DNA of 64,000 bases from Streptomyces geranii (lineage in GTDB: Bacteria; Actinomycetota; Actinomycetes; Streptomycetales; Streptomycetaceae): positions 1-64,000 of the forward strand of contig NZ_PJME01000012.1 in the NCBI RefSeq assembly GCF_002954775.1, written 5' to 3'. The notes beneath the pieces are model-generated. The model was not told where the DNA came from and did no database searches. It was given only the letters and a program-made list of their open reading frames with translations. A program made the position numbers and the translations under genes. Shown here in pieces: positions 1 to 8,398 of the stretch; within the stretch, counting starts at the first letter, position 1, and the number at the start of each line of letters is the position of its first letter.

Positions 1-75
1 TCAGCAACCGGGCCAGGGTCTCCGCATCCTCGTGCTCGACCGCGTGATGCGCGGGTGTCCAGTAGTCGCTCACCA
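1..75 (-). CDS. Ankyrin-repeat-like protein, N-terminal fragment cut by the window edge
   Basis: The reverse strand reads from a GTG near 75 into VSDYWTPAHHAVEHEDAETL and runs off the window. The WTPAHxAVExxDxETLxxLL pattern is typical of the first helix pair of short actinobacterial ankyrin-repeat proteins, which bind other proteins. No ribosome binding site is clear before the GTG, and the frame stays open upstream to a stop at about 115, so the true start is uncertain. It lies directly beside the 3' end of the broken IS110-type transposase, so its own 5' end may have been altered by the insertion. Family assignment rests on about 24 residues only. Confidence 0.4.
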
Positions 76-116
76 AGGCATTCAACCGCCACCACAGCAC
101 GTCTGCCAGCGACTAT

Positions 117-1199
117 CTACACAATTATCCACCAATTGAGATGACGTCTAAGTGGGGCCGGCCGAAGCAAGTGGTAGACCTCGCGGATGACGTAGCGCTT
201 GAGGCATCTGATGATCTCGCGTTTCGTCTTGCCCTCGGCGGTGCGGCGGGCGACGTGGTCGATCGTGGGCTGGTGGAACCGCATTCGGACGATGACGGTT
301 CTATGGATTGCGGCGTTCAGCTGGCGGTGGCCGCCGTGGTTGATGCGATGCCTGCCGCCGGTCATGCCGGAGCCAGTAGGCACGGGAGCGATGCACGCGA
401 GTTTGGCGAGGGCGGCCTCGGACTTGATCCGCTCGGGGTTGTCGCCGGACACGACGAGGATCTCCGTAGCCGTGTCCACGCCGATACCGAAGCGCTCGAG
501 CAGTTGCGGGGCGACCCGCTGGACCAGGCCTCCGATCATCTCCGTCAGCTCCTTGGCCTCGGCGTCCAGGTACTGCCACCGCTTGGCGAGCGTGCGCAGG
601 GTGTGCCGAGGGCGTCCTCGGGTTCTTTCAGACGGCGAGTACGCAGAGCCGCCAGCAGCCGAACCAGCCGGATCTGCGTCTTGCCCGCGGTCTCCCGACG
701 CCGGGCGTCGGGGGCGTGGACGAGCATGGCCTTCATAGGGACCATGGCTCCGGTGCGCTGTTCGACGGCCTGGTCATGGGCGACCTTGAGCTGGCGGATC
801 ATCTCGGCCCCGCCGTCGGCGCTCTTGGGTGTGGCGGTCGCGAACCCGCCCAGGACTGCGCGTGCGGCGTTCTCAGCATCCAGAGTGTCGGACTTGCCGT
901 TCATCCGCCGCAACCGTCGGTCCGGGCGGTCGGCCTCGACCACCCTGTGCCCGGACCGGCGTAAGGAGCGAGGTCAGGGTGGCACCGTAGAAACCGGTGC
1001 CCTCGATCCCGAACGCCAGGATCTTGCCGAACGATGCGGCCCAGTCCAGCAGTTGCTGGAAGCCTCCGGTGTCGGTGGGCATCGTCAAGGTCGCCAGGAT
1101 GCCGCCGATCGTGTCCATCACTGCCGCGACATGCACGTGCTTGTGCGTGTCGACACCGATCACGACGTGCCCGGACCTGTGCTGTTCGCCGCTGTTCAC
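117..1199 (-). pseudogene. IS110-family transposase, two frameshifts
   Basis: A GTG at 1199 preceded by GGGAGA starts HVVIGVDTHKHVHVAAV, the first catalytic segment of the RuvC-like DEDD domain, followed by IEGTGFYGATL. The reading frame changes near 962 (a net one-base insertion before the RRSGHRVVEADRPDRR segment) and continues through KSDTLDAENAARAVLGG. It changes again near 600 into the C-terminal IS116/IS110/IS902 domain (KLACIAPVPTGSGMTGGRH, then the conserved LxRYVxREVY end). All domains are recognisable in order, so this is a full-length element inactivated by two indels. It sits against a truncated sensor kinase on one side and an ankyrin-like gene on the other, which suggests it took part in a rearrangement. 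IS110 elements lack long terminal repeats, and I could not fix the ends. Confidence 0.85.
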
Positions 1200-1221
1200 T
1201 GTTTCTCCCGGTCGATAGCGT

Positions 1222-1995
1222 GGAGTACACGCTGTCGCCGAGGTCCACGCTCTGCGGCTCGTGATGGACGCGGCCGACGCGGGAGAAGTCCAGAAGGTCG
1301 TTGATGAGGACCTGCATACGGTTCGCGCCGTCGACCGCGTATTCGATGTACTGATCGGCCCGGGCGTCCAGCTGGCCACCGTAGCGGCGCTGGAGGAACT
1401 GGGTGAAGCTGGAGACCTTCCGCAGCGGCTCCTGCAGATCGTGGGAGGCGACGTACGCGAACTGCTCCAGCTCGGCGTTGGAGCGTTGCAGGTCGGCCGC
1501 CTGGGCGTGGAGACTCACGCGCGCCTCTTCGGTGAACGCCAGCTCCCGCACCAGACGGCGACGCATGAAGTCGATCTCGGCGCTGAGCCTACGTAGATCC
1601 GCCGGCCCGGTGGGGACTATGGGATGGCCGAAGTCATCGCCGGCGATGGCTCGGGCATCCGCCACGAGCTGCCCCAGGGGCGCGGTGATGCCACGACGCA
1701 GCCCCTCGAAGACCAGCACGCTCAGCGCGGCGATGACGACCGCGATCGCGGCGAAAACCCAGTTCCGCAGAACCATGGTGGAGGCGAGTTCGTCCGCGGC
1801 CCGGGTCCGCTCCGTCCGGAGCCGTTTCTGCTGGTGGTCCAGGGCGGCCCGGAGAGCGTCGAAGTCCTTCTTCCCCTCCGCGGCGTGTTCCGCGACCAGC
1901 GTAGAGGGACTTCCGGCGGGCTCGGCGGCGATGGTACGGGCGATTCCGGCTCGGAGGGTTCGTTGTCGGCATGAGATACCACTGACTCCCTCGTT
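1222..1995 (-). pseudogene. Sensor histidine kinase remnant (CHASE3 end, TM, HAMP, HisKA)
   Basis: The open frame reads a short extracytoplasmic tail (EGKKDFDALRAALDHQQKRL), one transmembrane segment (WVFAAIAVVIAALSVLVF), a HAMP domain (RRGITAPLGQLVADARAIA), then a HisKA dimerisation domain with the phospho-accepting His in FAYVASHDLQEPLRKVSSF and the following LLDFSRVGR. The first transmembrane helix and most of the CHASE3-type sensor are missing: the frame closes at a stop at 1996-1998 with no suitable start. The HATPase domain is missing too, replaced at about 1220 by the IS110-type element. So the gene is broken at both ends. Kinases of this type commonly sit beside STAS and SpoIIE-phosphatase genes, as here. 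Confidence 0.8.
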
Positions 1996-2149
1996 TCACG
2001 TTCATGAGTACTCGCCTGCCCACCGCTCCCGCATACATGGCTGAGGAATGTTGTCCGGCAGCCGCCAAGTGCATCCGGCAGGGGCGTCGGGGCAGAATCA
2101 TCCGCGCAGGCCCGGATCCTGGGACAGCGTAAGGGCAGCCGAGGAGACG

Positions 2150-2518
2150 ATGACCGACATCGAACAAGCAGGCGGGCCACAAGGGTTGCCGATCAGGCAC
2201 CGTGTCGTGGACGGCATCCGGGTCGTCACCGTGCGAGGCGAGATCGACAAAGACGTCGAGGCTCTCTTCTACGAGGCGCTATTGCCCGCGGCCAATCCGA
2301 CGAGGCCCGCGCGGATCGTGGTGGATCTCAGTGACGTGACCTTCATGGACTCCAGCGGGATCAACGTCTTCGTGACGGCGCATCAACGCGTGAGCGACGC
2401 CCAGGGATGGCTGCGCATCGCCGGCGCCCAGGATTCCGTCGTGCGTCTGCTGCACATCGTCGGCCTCGACACGATCGTTTCCTGCCATCCCACCGTCGAG
2501 CACGCCCTGCGTGTCTGA
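2150..2518 (+). CDS. STAS-domain anti-sigma factor antagonist
   Basis: A 122-residue single-domain STAS protein of the SpoIIAA/RsbV/BldG type. The phosphorylatable Ser lies in the canonical TFMDSSGINVF motif at about residue 67, preceded by ARIVVDLSDV. Family knowledge: the unphosphorylated form binds an anti-sigma kinase and frees a sigma factor; a SpoIIE-type phosphatase reverses its phosphorylation. The ATG at 2150 is preceded by GAGGAG, which beats the upstream in-frame start at 2048. It converges on a GAF/PP2C phosphatase ending 6 bp away, a plausible partner, although the two are not co-transcribed. Cytoplasmic. Which sigma factor it serves cannot be told from here. Confidence 0.9.
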   Translation: MTDIEQAGGPQGLPIRHRVVDGIRVVTVRGEIDKDVEALFYEALLPAANPTRPARIVVDLSDVTFMDSSGINVFVTAHQRVSDAQGWLRIAGAQDSVVRLLHIVGLDTIVSCHPTVEHALRV

Positions 2519-2524
2519 CAGCCC

Positions 2525-4012
2525 CTACTCCCGATGGTTCGTGGCGTCTCCTCGGGCCCGTCTCTCTACCGCCGCGTTCAGCTCCTGGTCCACCGGTTCC
2601 GGCAACGGTCGGCCCAGCGCCCAGGCCATCAGGGTTTCCGCGACCGAGTGCACCCGGATGTCGGTGTGCTGGGCGACTTCGCGCAGTACCTCGATTCCGG
2701 CGGTCGGCGAAATGCCGTGCACCGCAAGGAGAACACCGACGGCCTGTTCGACCGCCGCATGGGAGTCGAGTGCGTGCGAGATCCCTTCGTCGGCGGCCTC
2801 CTGTCGAATCTCCCTGAGCACGGCGGAGTCACGCGGGCATGTGCCCTGGGGGCCGTGCCAGTCCAGGCACATGACGGTGGCGTCGTCTCTCGGCGGCCGG
2901 CCGTCGTAGGCGTCGGTGACCGCGGCGACCAGCGTGCGCACGACCTCACGCGGATGCTCGGCAGCGGTGGCACGCAGGAGGCCGGACAGATCGACTGCCC
3001 CGGCTTCGCGTTCCTGCATGCCGTCGGTGTGGAGGAGGAGCCGGTCGCCGGGGCGCAGATCGAGGTCCTGCACCTGGTAGGAGCCCTGCCTGACGATGCC
3101 GAAGGGCAGGTTCACGATCAGCTTCAGGACCTCGACCGTGCCCCCGCGCAGCCGCAGGGGCCAGGGGTGACCGGCGTTGACCAGTTGTGCGCCGCTCCCG
3201 TCCAGGGCGATGCGGAGCAGCTGGCCGGTGGCGAAGGTCCGACGGCCGTGGTCGAGGAGTGCCTGGTGGGTCCGGCGGGCCTGTTCGGCGAGGTCCACTC
3301 CGGCGCGGCGGGCACCACGGGAAGCGTTGACCAGGAGGGTGGCCATGAGCGAAGCGTTGACGTCGTGGCCCATGGCGTCGGTGACGGACAGGTGCAGAGT
3401 CTCCTGGTCGAGGCTGTAGTCGTAGGTGTCTCCGGCGATGTCGGAGGCCGGGACCAGTGCGCCGGCAAGGGTGAACTCGGGGGCCTCGCAGGATGAGGCC
3501 GAGGGCAGGAGCTGACGCTGGATCTCCGCGGCCAGACTGACCGTGGTGGTGCGGTTGCCCCAGTGGTAGAGGTCGGTGAAGCGGCGGTCGGCCACGATGA
3601 TGTAGGCGAGCGCGTGCGCCGCCTCCTCCACCTGTTCCAGCACGCCCTCGGTGACCTCGTCCAGGAAGAGTTCCAGGACACCGATGGCGTCCCCGCGGTT
3701 GGTGACCGGGGCGAGCACCCGCTGCCCCTGTTCGCCCTGCGGTGCCTGTACGAGCTTCTGGGTGCGCAGGACGTCGTCATAGACGCTGCTGCCGAGGAGG
3801 GGAACCTGTACGGCGCGGTGCTCCTGTTGTACGGCCGCCGTGTCGTGGACGCGCAGCAGGCGCCGTCCGACGACATCGACGAAGAGGAGGGACACGTACC
3901 GCGCACCGAACCGGTCACGCAGATCGCGCGCCACGACGTCGAGGGAGTCCACCGGCGCGGCATCCTCGGCCGCTGCCAGCACATCCGCCAGTCCCACCCG
4001 GTCACGCAACAC
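2525..4012 (-). CDS. GAF - SpoIIE-type PP2C phosphatase - ANTAR protein
   Basis: 495 residues. Residues about 15-150 form a GAF sensor domain. About 165-370 are a SpoIIE/RsbU-like PP2C phosphatase with the metal-binding Asp motifs ASDIAGDTYDY, DAMGHDVNASL and RPPRDDATVM. About 385-465 match an ANTAR domain (AAVEQAVGVLLAVHGISPTA, then EVLREVAQHTDIRVHSVAETLM). PP2C domains of this class dephosphorylate STAS anti-anti-sigma factors, and ANTAR domains bind paired RNA hairpins to antiterminate transcription. One polypeptide therefore joins a sigma-cascade phosphatase and an RNA-binding module. The start is GTG at 4012, five bases after GGAGG. It converges on the STAS gene. I infer that a ligand sensed by GAF tunes the phosphatase. 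Confidence 0.88.
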   Translation of the reverse strand: MLRDRVGLADVLAAAEDAAPVDSLDVVARDLRDRFGARYVSLLFVDVVGRRLLRVHDTAAVQQEHRAVQVPLLGSSVYDDVLRTQKLVQAPQGEQGQRVLAPVTNRGDAIGVLELFLDEVTEGVLEQVEEAAHALAYIIVADRRFTDLYHWGNRTTTVSLAAEIQRQLLPSASSCEAPEFTLAGALVPASDIAGDTYDYSLDQETLHLSVTDAMGHDVNASLMATLLVNASRGARRAGVDLAEQARRTHQALLDHGRRTFATGQLLRIALDGSGAQLVNAGHPWPLRLRGGTVEVLKLIVNLPFGIVRQGSYQVQDLDLRPGDRLLLHTDGMQEREAGAVDLSGLLRATAAEHPREVVRTLVAAVTDAYDGRPPRDDATVMCLDWHGPQGTCPRDSAVLREIRQEAADEGISHALDSHAAVEQAVGVLLAVHGISPTAGIEVLREVAQHTDIRVHSVAETLMAWALGRPLPEPVDQELNAAVERRARGDATNHRE

Positions 4013-4258
4013 ATCAGCCTCCTTGGTTACGGAATCGCCTTCCCGCCGACGACGGGAAGCATCACCGGTGTGACGGTTGCCTCAGCACGCGCACACGATG
4101 AGGAATCCGGCCGGACTCCGCGGTGACGGCCGACGAGGGCTGAACCTCGACAGGCCTTCCCTCACACCATCGGCCTTTCTGCCGGTCCAGCGGTTTCCGT
4201 CCGACCAGCACGGTCACCCGGGCCGAGATCCAGATGAACGGGCCGAATTCGGGAGAGG

Positions 4259-4657
4259 TCATTGAGAAGGCGTTGATGGAGGACGGGCGCCAGTTCGTCG
4301 GGGACGATCTTCGCCGGGTCGAGCAGGTCGATGCCCTCGAACACCTGGTCCTCGGTGTCCGGGAAGGTCCGCACGCCCAGCTCCCACTCGGGGAACGCCC
4401 CGGCCTCGATCGCGTCCGCGAGGTCGCGGCGGTGGAAGTCGGGGTCCACGCCCGCGCTGATCTGCGCTTCCCTGCAGGATCTCCCGGTCAGGATGCCGCG
4501 TGCCCGCGTGGACCACGTCGGGGAACTTGAACGCGTACTGGACGAGGAACACCGGGATGTTGTTGCCGACCAGGTCGAAGACGCCCTCGTCGGTGTAGAA
4601 CCTCGTCGCGAAGCCCCGGGGATCGCGCACGGTGTCGGCCGATGCCCGCCGGTACAT
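4259..4657 (-). pseudogene. Catalase remnant with internal deletion
   Basis: Two pieces of a monofunctional haem catalase are read in different frames. The first is ADTVRDPRGFATRFYTDEG followed by FDLVGNNIPVF and KFPDVVHA. After a deletion and frame change comes AGVDPDFHRRDLADAIEAGA and FPEWELGVRTFPDTEDQVFEGIDLLDPAKIVP. These correspond to the haem-distal side and central barrel. The catalytic His near the N-terminus, the segment between the two pieces, and the haem-binding Tyr region are absent, so no activity is expected. Sequence up to about 4930 on the same strand stays open but shows no recognisable N-terminus. Confidence 0.8.
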
Positions 4658-5019
4658 CGGACTTCGGGTCCGTCATCGACCGCGCTCACGAGTACCCCTC
4701 GACACGACGGCTGAGACACGTACTCGGCGAACGGCCGCCACGGCGGCGCCGTAGCCGGCGCCGACCTGCCGACCGCGCGGCCGGGCTCCCGAATCCTGGG
4801 CGCTTCCAGGGGCGCACGAACTCGTCGACCGGGTCCTCCTCGCGACGGCGGACGCGTCACGTTGAACGGCGGAGGCCCACGTCCGACCTGGACGTGCCCG
4901 ACCGACCACTCCCGAGCCGTTCGGAGGATCATCGCTGTGCTGGAAGGCGGCGGGTACCTCAGCCGCTTCAGGTAAGGCCGCTCACGCGTCCGGTGCAGCA
5001 GCGTGATGTCGGCACGAGG

Positions 5020-6273
5020 TCACAGGAAACGCCGTATCGGCAGGACGGCCGTTTCCTTGGCTCGCTGGAGCAGTGCGCGTCGCTTCCACCGGCCGGAGCT
5101 GATGCGCTCGCTGTGCCCAAGGTCCTCGGTGAAGTGGCCGTCCAGCGTCGCGGTGAACGTCGGGTCGAGTACGGCCAGCATGACCTCTTCGTCGTGGTCG
5201 AGGGAGCGGCGGTTGAAGTTCGTGGAGCCGATGAGTGCCGTTGCTCTGTCGACGGTGACGACCTTGGTGTGGAGCATGGTCGGCTGGTAATGGTAGATCT
5301 TCACCCCGCATCCGGTGAGGTCCTCGTAGTAGCCCTGGCCGGCCAGTTGGCACACCCGTTTGTCGGTGTACGGGCCCGGCAGCAGGATCTCCACCTCGAC
5401 CCCCCGGCGGGCCGCCGCGCACAGCAACTCGATGAAGTACGCGTCGGGTGCGAAGTAGGCGGTGGCCAGCCGGATCCTCTCCTCCGCTGTCTCCATCACC
5501 ACGCGGAACAGGGTCTGCATGTCCTGCCAGCCGAAACTGGCCGAGCCCCGCACGACCTGAACCACGGCGTCGCCACAAGGGGTGTGGTCGGTGAACCGGT
5601 CGCGGTCGTCGAAGAGTTCGTCGTGGCACTCGGCCCAGTTCTGGGCGAAGGCGGCGGCCAGCCCGTCCACGGCTGGTCCACTCACCTGGACGTGGGTGTC
5701 GCGCCATTCGTCCGGGTTGCGGGCGTCGCCGCACCATTCCTCGGCGATGCCGACGCCACCGGTGAAGGCCGTCTCCTCGTCGACGACGAGGACCTTGCGG
5801 TGACAGCGGTGATTCTGCTTCAACGGGGACAGGTACAGCGGCTTGCGGAACCAGGCCACCTGCACACCGGCCCGCTCCATCGACTCCAACTGGTCCTTCT
5901 CGATGAGCCGGCTGCCGAAGCCGTCCAGCAGCAGCCGTACGCGCACTCCTGCGCGCGCCCGTTCCGCGAGCGCCTCGGCGAAGTGCCGGGCGATCTCCCC
6001 CTTCCAGTACACGAACGTCATCATGTCCACGGTGTGCCGGGCAGAACGGATCCGGCCCAGCATGGCGCCGAAGATCTCGTCCCCGTTACGCAGGGGAAGC
6101 AGGGCGTTGCCTTCCGTCGCAGCGATTCCTATGAGCCGCTCCAGCCTGCGTCTCGTACGCCGGACCCGGTCGTCTAGGAGTCCGCCGGTGTCCTCCGCGC
6201 CTCCGGCCTTCCGGGATCCGACGCCTCCGGCTTTCCCGGCGGATCCATCGGGTGCGTTCTGCTTGTGTGCCAT
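5020..6273 (-). CDS. Phospholipase D family protein / cardiolipin synthase-like
   Basis: 417 residues with two HKD phosphodiesterase motifs: HRCHRKVLVVDEETAFTGG in the first half and LHTKVVTVDRATALIGSTN in the second, the layout of bacterial cardiolipin synthases and phosphatidyltransferases. Such enzymes join or exchange phosphatidyl groups through a phospho-histidine intermediate. There is no clear signal peptide and only weak hydrophobicity at the N-terminus, unlike classic ClsA, so it resembles the soluble ClsB/ClsC-like group. The ATG at 6273 (MAHKQNAPDG) was chosen because the upstream extension is low-complexity and lacks homology. It is flanked by catalase and IS701 remnants. Substrate is inferred from family only. 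Confidence 0.85.
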   Translation of the reverse strand: MAHKQNAPDGSAGKAGGVGSRKAGGAEDTGGLLDDRVRRTRRRLERLIGIAATEGNALLPLRNGDEIFGAMLGRIRSARHTVDMMTFVYWKGEIARHFAEALAERARAGVRVRLLLDGFGSRLIEKDQLESMERAGVQVAWFRKPLYLSPLKQNHRCHRKVLVVDEETAFTGGVGIAEEWCGDARNPDEWRDTHVQVSGPAVDGLAAAFAQNWAECHDELFDDRDRFTDHTPCGDAVVQVVRGSASFGWQDMQTLFRVVMETAEERIRLATAYFAPDAYFIELLCAAARRGVEVEILLPGPYTDKRVCQLAGQGYYEDLTGCGVKIYHYQPTMLHTKVVTVDRATALIGSTNFNRRSLDHDEEVMLAVLDPTFTATLDGHFTEDLGHSERISSGRWKRRALLQRAKETAVLPIRRFL

Positions 6274-6479
6274 GGCTGCACCATCCTCGACAACGGGCAG
6301 GAAGACAAAACGAGCCGGAACCGGGATGCCCTCCCTCGCCGGGAACATCCGGTGGGCCACGGGGTTCGTCGCACGCGGGATCGTCCACGAACTGGTCGGT
6401 GTTCTCTCCCTGCGGCCAGTAGGACCTGGTCGGGTTCGTTTGTCGGTGGCGTGTCCGGTTGAGGGCTTGTGCCGTTGAC

Positions 6480-7030
6480 CGGTATCTGACATTTGAGGAA
6501 CTGGATGAAGTCCGCAGCCGTCTGGAGGACTTCGCGGCGCTGACACAGGTTTCCTCAAGGACGGCGACGCGTCGGCCTGTGTGTCGCGGCAGTACACCGG
6601 CACCGCGGGCAAAGTGACCAACCGCCAGGCGGGCGTGTCCTTGCACCTGGCCGCTGACACCGCCTCGGCGGCGATCGACTGGCGCTTGCTCCTCCCCGGA
6701 AGCTGGGACCCGGCCTCGCCGCAGGCCGATCCCGCCGAGGTCGCCCGACGCGAGCGGGGCGGCGTCCCGGCGGACGTGGGCCACGTCGAGAAGTGGCAGC
6801 CGGCCCCGGACATGATCGACGAGACCCGGTCCAGGGGGCGTCGATGCCCCCCCACCGTGGCCGACGGCGGCTACGGCGACACCGCAGCCTTCCGGCTCGG
6901 CCTTCAGACACGCGGGCTGCACCACGTCGTGGGCAACTCGACCACCCTCACTGCCCACCCGCACGACGCGACACCCCACCCCACAACGGCCGCGGGCGCC
7001 CGCCCCAGCCCGCTTGCCCCGAGACGGTGA
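6480..7030 (+). pseudogene. IS701-family transposase remnant
   Basis: After a short N-terminal trace (LTFEELDEVRSRLEDFAA) the frame jumps near 6540 to DTGFLKDGDASACVSRQYTG, carrying the first catalytic Asp, then GTAGKVTNRQAGVSLHLA, WRLLLPGSWDP, and GYGDTAAFRLGLQTRGL, the usual IS701 DDE-domain blocks. About 90 residues between the N-terminal trace and the first catalytic Asp, and everything after the second Asp block, are missing. The element is therefore deleted at both sides and cannot move. No terminal repeats could be placed. Confidence 0.8.
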
Positions 7031-7333
7031 AGAGCGTGAAAGAGCTGGTCATCGCCGCGGGGAAACATGAGGCGTGTCCCGGGCCGGGTCGTCAGCGGCG
7101 GCGGCTGGACCGCCATAGCCGTGGCTGTGGGCGAGGAACGTGCCGTTCCAGCCGGCCAGAACGCCCGCCATGTGCGGGGCGACGAGGATCAGACGAGCGG
7201 CAGGGATGTGGCAGTGGCCGCGATGAGGTGGGGCGGCGTTCCGGTTCCTGGTGTCACGTCGGGGACTCCCCTGCACGGCAGGCCGACCGGCTCATGGCGG
7301 CCGGAGTGATCAGATGGACCCGGTTCTCCGCTT
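7031..7333. other. Intergenic remnant, nothing recognised
   Basis: About 300 bp between the IS701 remnant and the exonuclease/endonuclease fragment. Open frames here have no recognisable domains and no ribosome binding sites. It may be the decayed end of the IS701 element plus flank. Confidence 0.5.
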
Positions 7334-7680
7334 CTAGGCCGGGTCGAGGTCCGTGTACAGCAGATGGTGGTCCGAGTAGTCGGTGGGCTGCACCCGGCGC
7401 AGGAGCGGAGCGATGCCTCGCAGGAAGACGTAGTCGAACTTGCTGTTCCAGTCGGTGGTCGCCTCACACGTGCCGATGGACGAGGCCTGGCATCGGGTGT
7501 CCGTGTCCGAGGCCTGTGCCCACATCGGGGCGAGTTCGGGAGCGTCCGGCACCGCGTTGAAATCGCCGAGAACGATCGCGCGCTCCTGCCCGGCGACAGC
7601 CGCCGCGAGCACCTGGACCTGCCTCGCCCACACCGCTTCCTGACGTCTGGCTCTGTCGGTGAGTCGTAGGTACTGGCACA
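7334..7680 (-). pseudogene. C-terminal fragment of an endonuclease/exonuclease/phosphatase family protein
   Basis: The frame carries the EEP-superfamily motifs AIVLGDFNAVPDAPELAPMW and YSDHHLLYTDL (the catalytic Asp-His pair), with WNSKFDYVFLRG between them. It is about 100-115 residues, less than half the size of secreted or cytoplasmic members, and the N-terminal half with the first catalytic Glu is absent; a stop closes the frame just upstream of 7690. A GTG at 7633 exists but has no Shine-Dalgarno sequence. It is best read as a 5'-deleted relic. Confidence 0.72.
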
Positions 7681-7808
7681 GATCTTGGGGAGCGGTCGCA
7701 GAACGTCACCGGGGCAACAGCATGAGGTGGGTCGGCCCGCAGGGCGGTTTGCCGGGACAGTCCAAATTTCCAGGCGCTCTCGCGAGCCGTGCTGGCATCG
7801 TATGAACC

Positions 7809-8342
7809 ATGGCAGCGATAGACGACACATCCGAACCTGACAGCCCTGTCCGCAGCGCCTATCCGCCCCTGGTGGAGGCAGCGTGGCTGTATCAGGCGGA
7901 TCAGGTGTGTCCGGAAGACCTGCCGATGACCGCTGCCCAGGCACTCGCAATGGGAATGGACACGCCGACCCTGTGCGAGCTCGCTGGCCTGCCGCGGCAT
8001 GCGGACCCCCGGGACATCCGCGACACATTCGAGCAGGCTCTCGAAGAATTGGGGATCATTCTGCCCGATCACCACCTGGCCCGGAGATACACGCTGCGCA
8101 GGCTGGCCACGCGATTCACCGCAGGGGAGGTGGATCTCGCCGAGTTGGCATCGGACGAGTGGTCGGAGACGGAGGTCGAGACCGCTGAGGAGCAAGCATT
8201 CGTGGCGCTACTCCCGCCATGCGCGTGCTGCATCGAGTACACGCTGGGGCTCGACGAGGCGGCATGGGAAGCGCAACTGCAGGTCGCGGCCTGTGCCTTG
8301 GTCTCGCATCCCACTGTCGGGCCTGTCGGGCCGCGCTTCTGA
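7809..8342 (+). CDS. Hypothetical acidic cytoplasmic protein
   Basis: 177 residues, not recognised. It has no signal peptide or membrane helix. The centre (TAAQALAMGMDTPTLCELAG followed by LPRHADPRDIRDTFEQALEELG) is helical and looks like proteins repeatedly found as single genes in Streptomyces. The C-terminus (ALVSHPTVGPVGPRF) changes character just before the ISL3 element, so the natural end may have been replaced by the insertion. The ATG at 7809 lacks a strong ribosome binding site but is the only reasonable start. Codon bias is that of a real gene. Confidence 0.65.
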   Translation: MAAIDDTSEPDSPVRSAYPPLVEAAWLYQADQVCPEDLPMTAAQALAMGMDTPTLCELAGLPRHADPRDIRDTFEQALEELGIILPDHHLARRYTLRRLATRFTAGEVDLAELASDEWSETEVETAEEQAFVALLPPCACCIEYTLGLDEAAWEAQLQVAACALVSHPTVGPVGPRF

Positions 8343-8398
8343 CAAGTGGGGTCGGAAGGCGTTTCTGGTGCAACATCTGGGGTCGCGATCGCGGAGGT

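Noticed and set aside
141..1304. Long forward open frame of 387 codons opposite the IS110-type transposase
   Set aside because: No ribosome binding site or known motif; it is the antisense shadow of high-GC coding sequence on the other strand.
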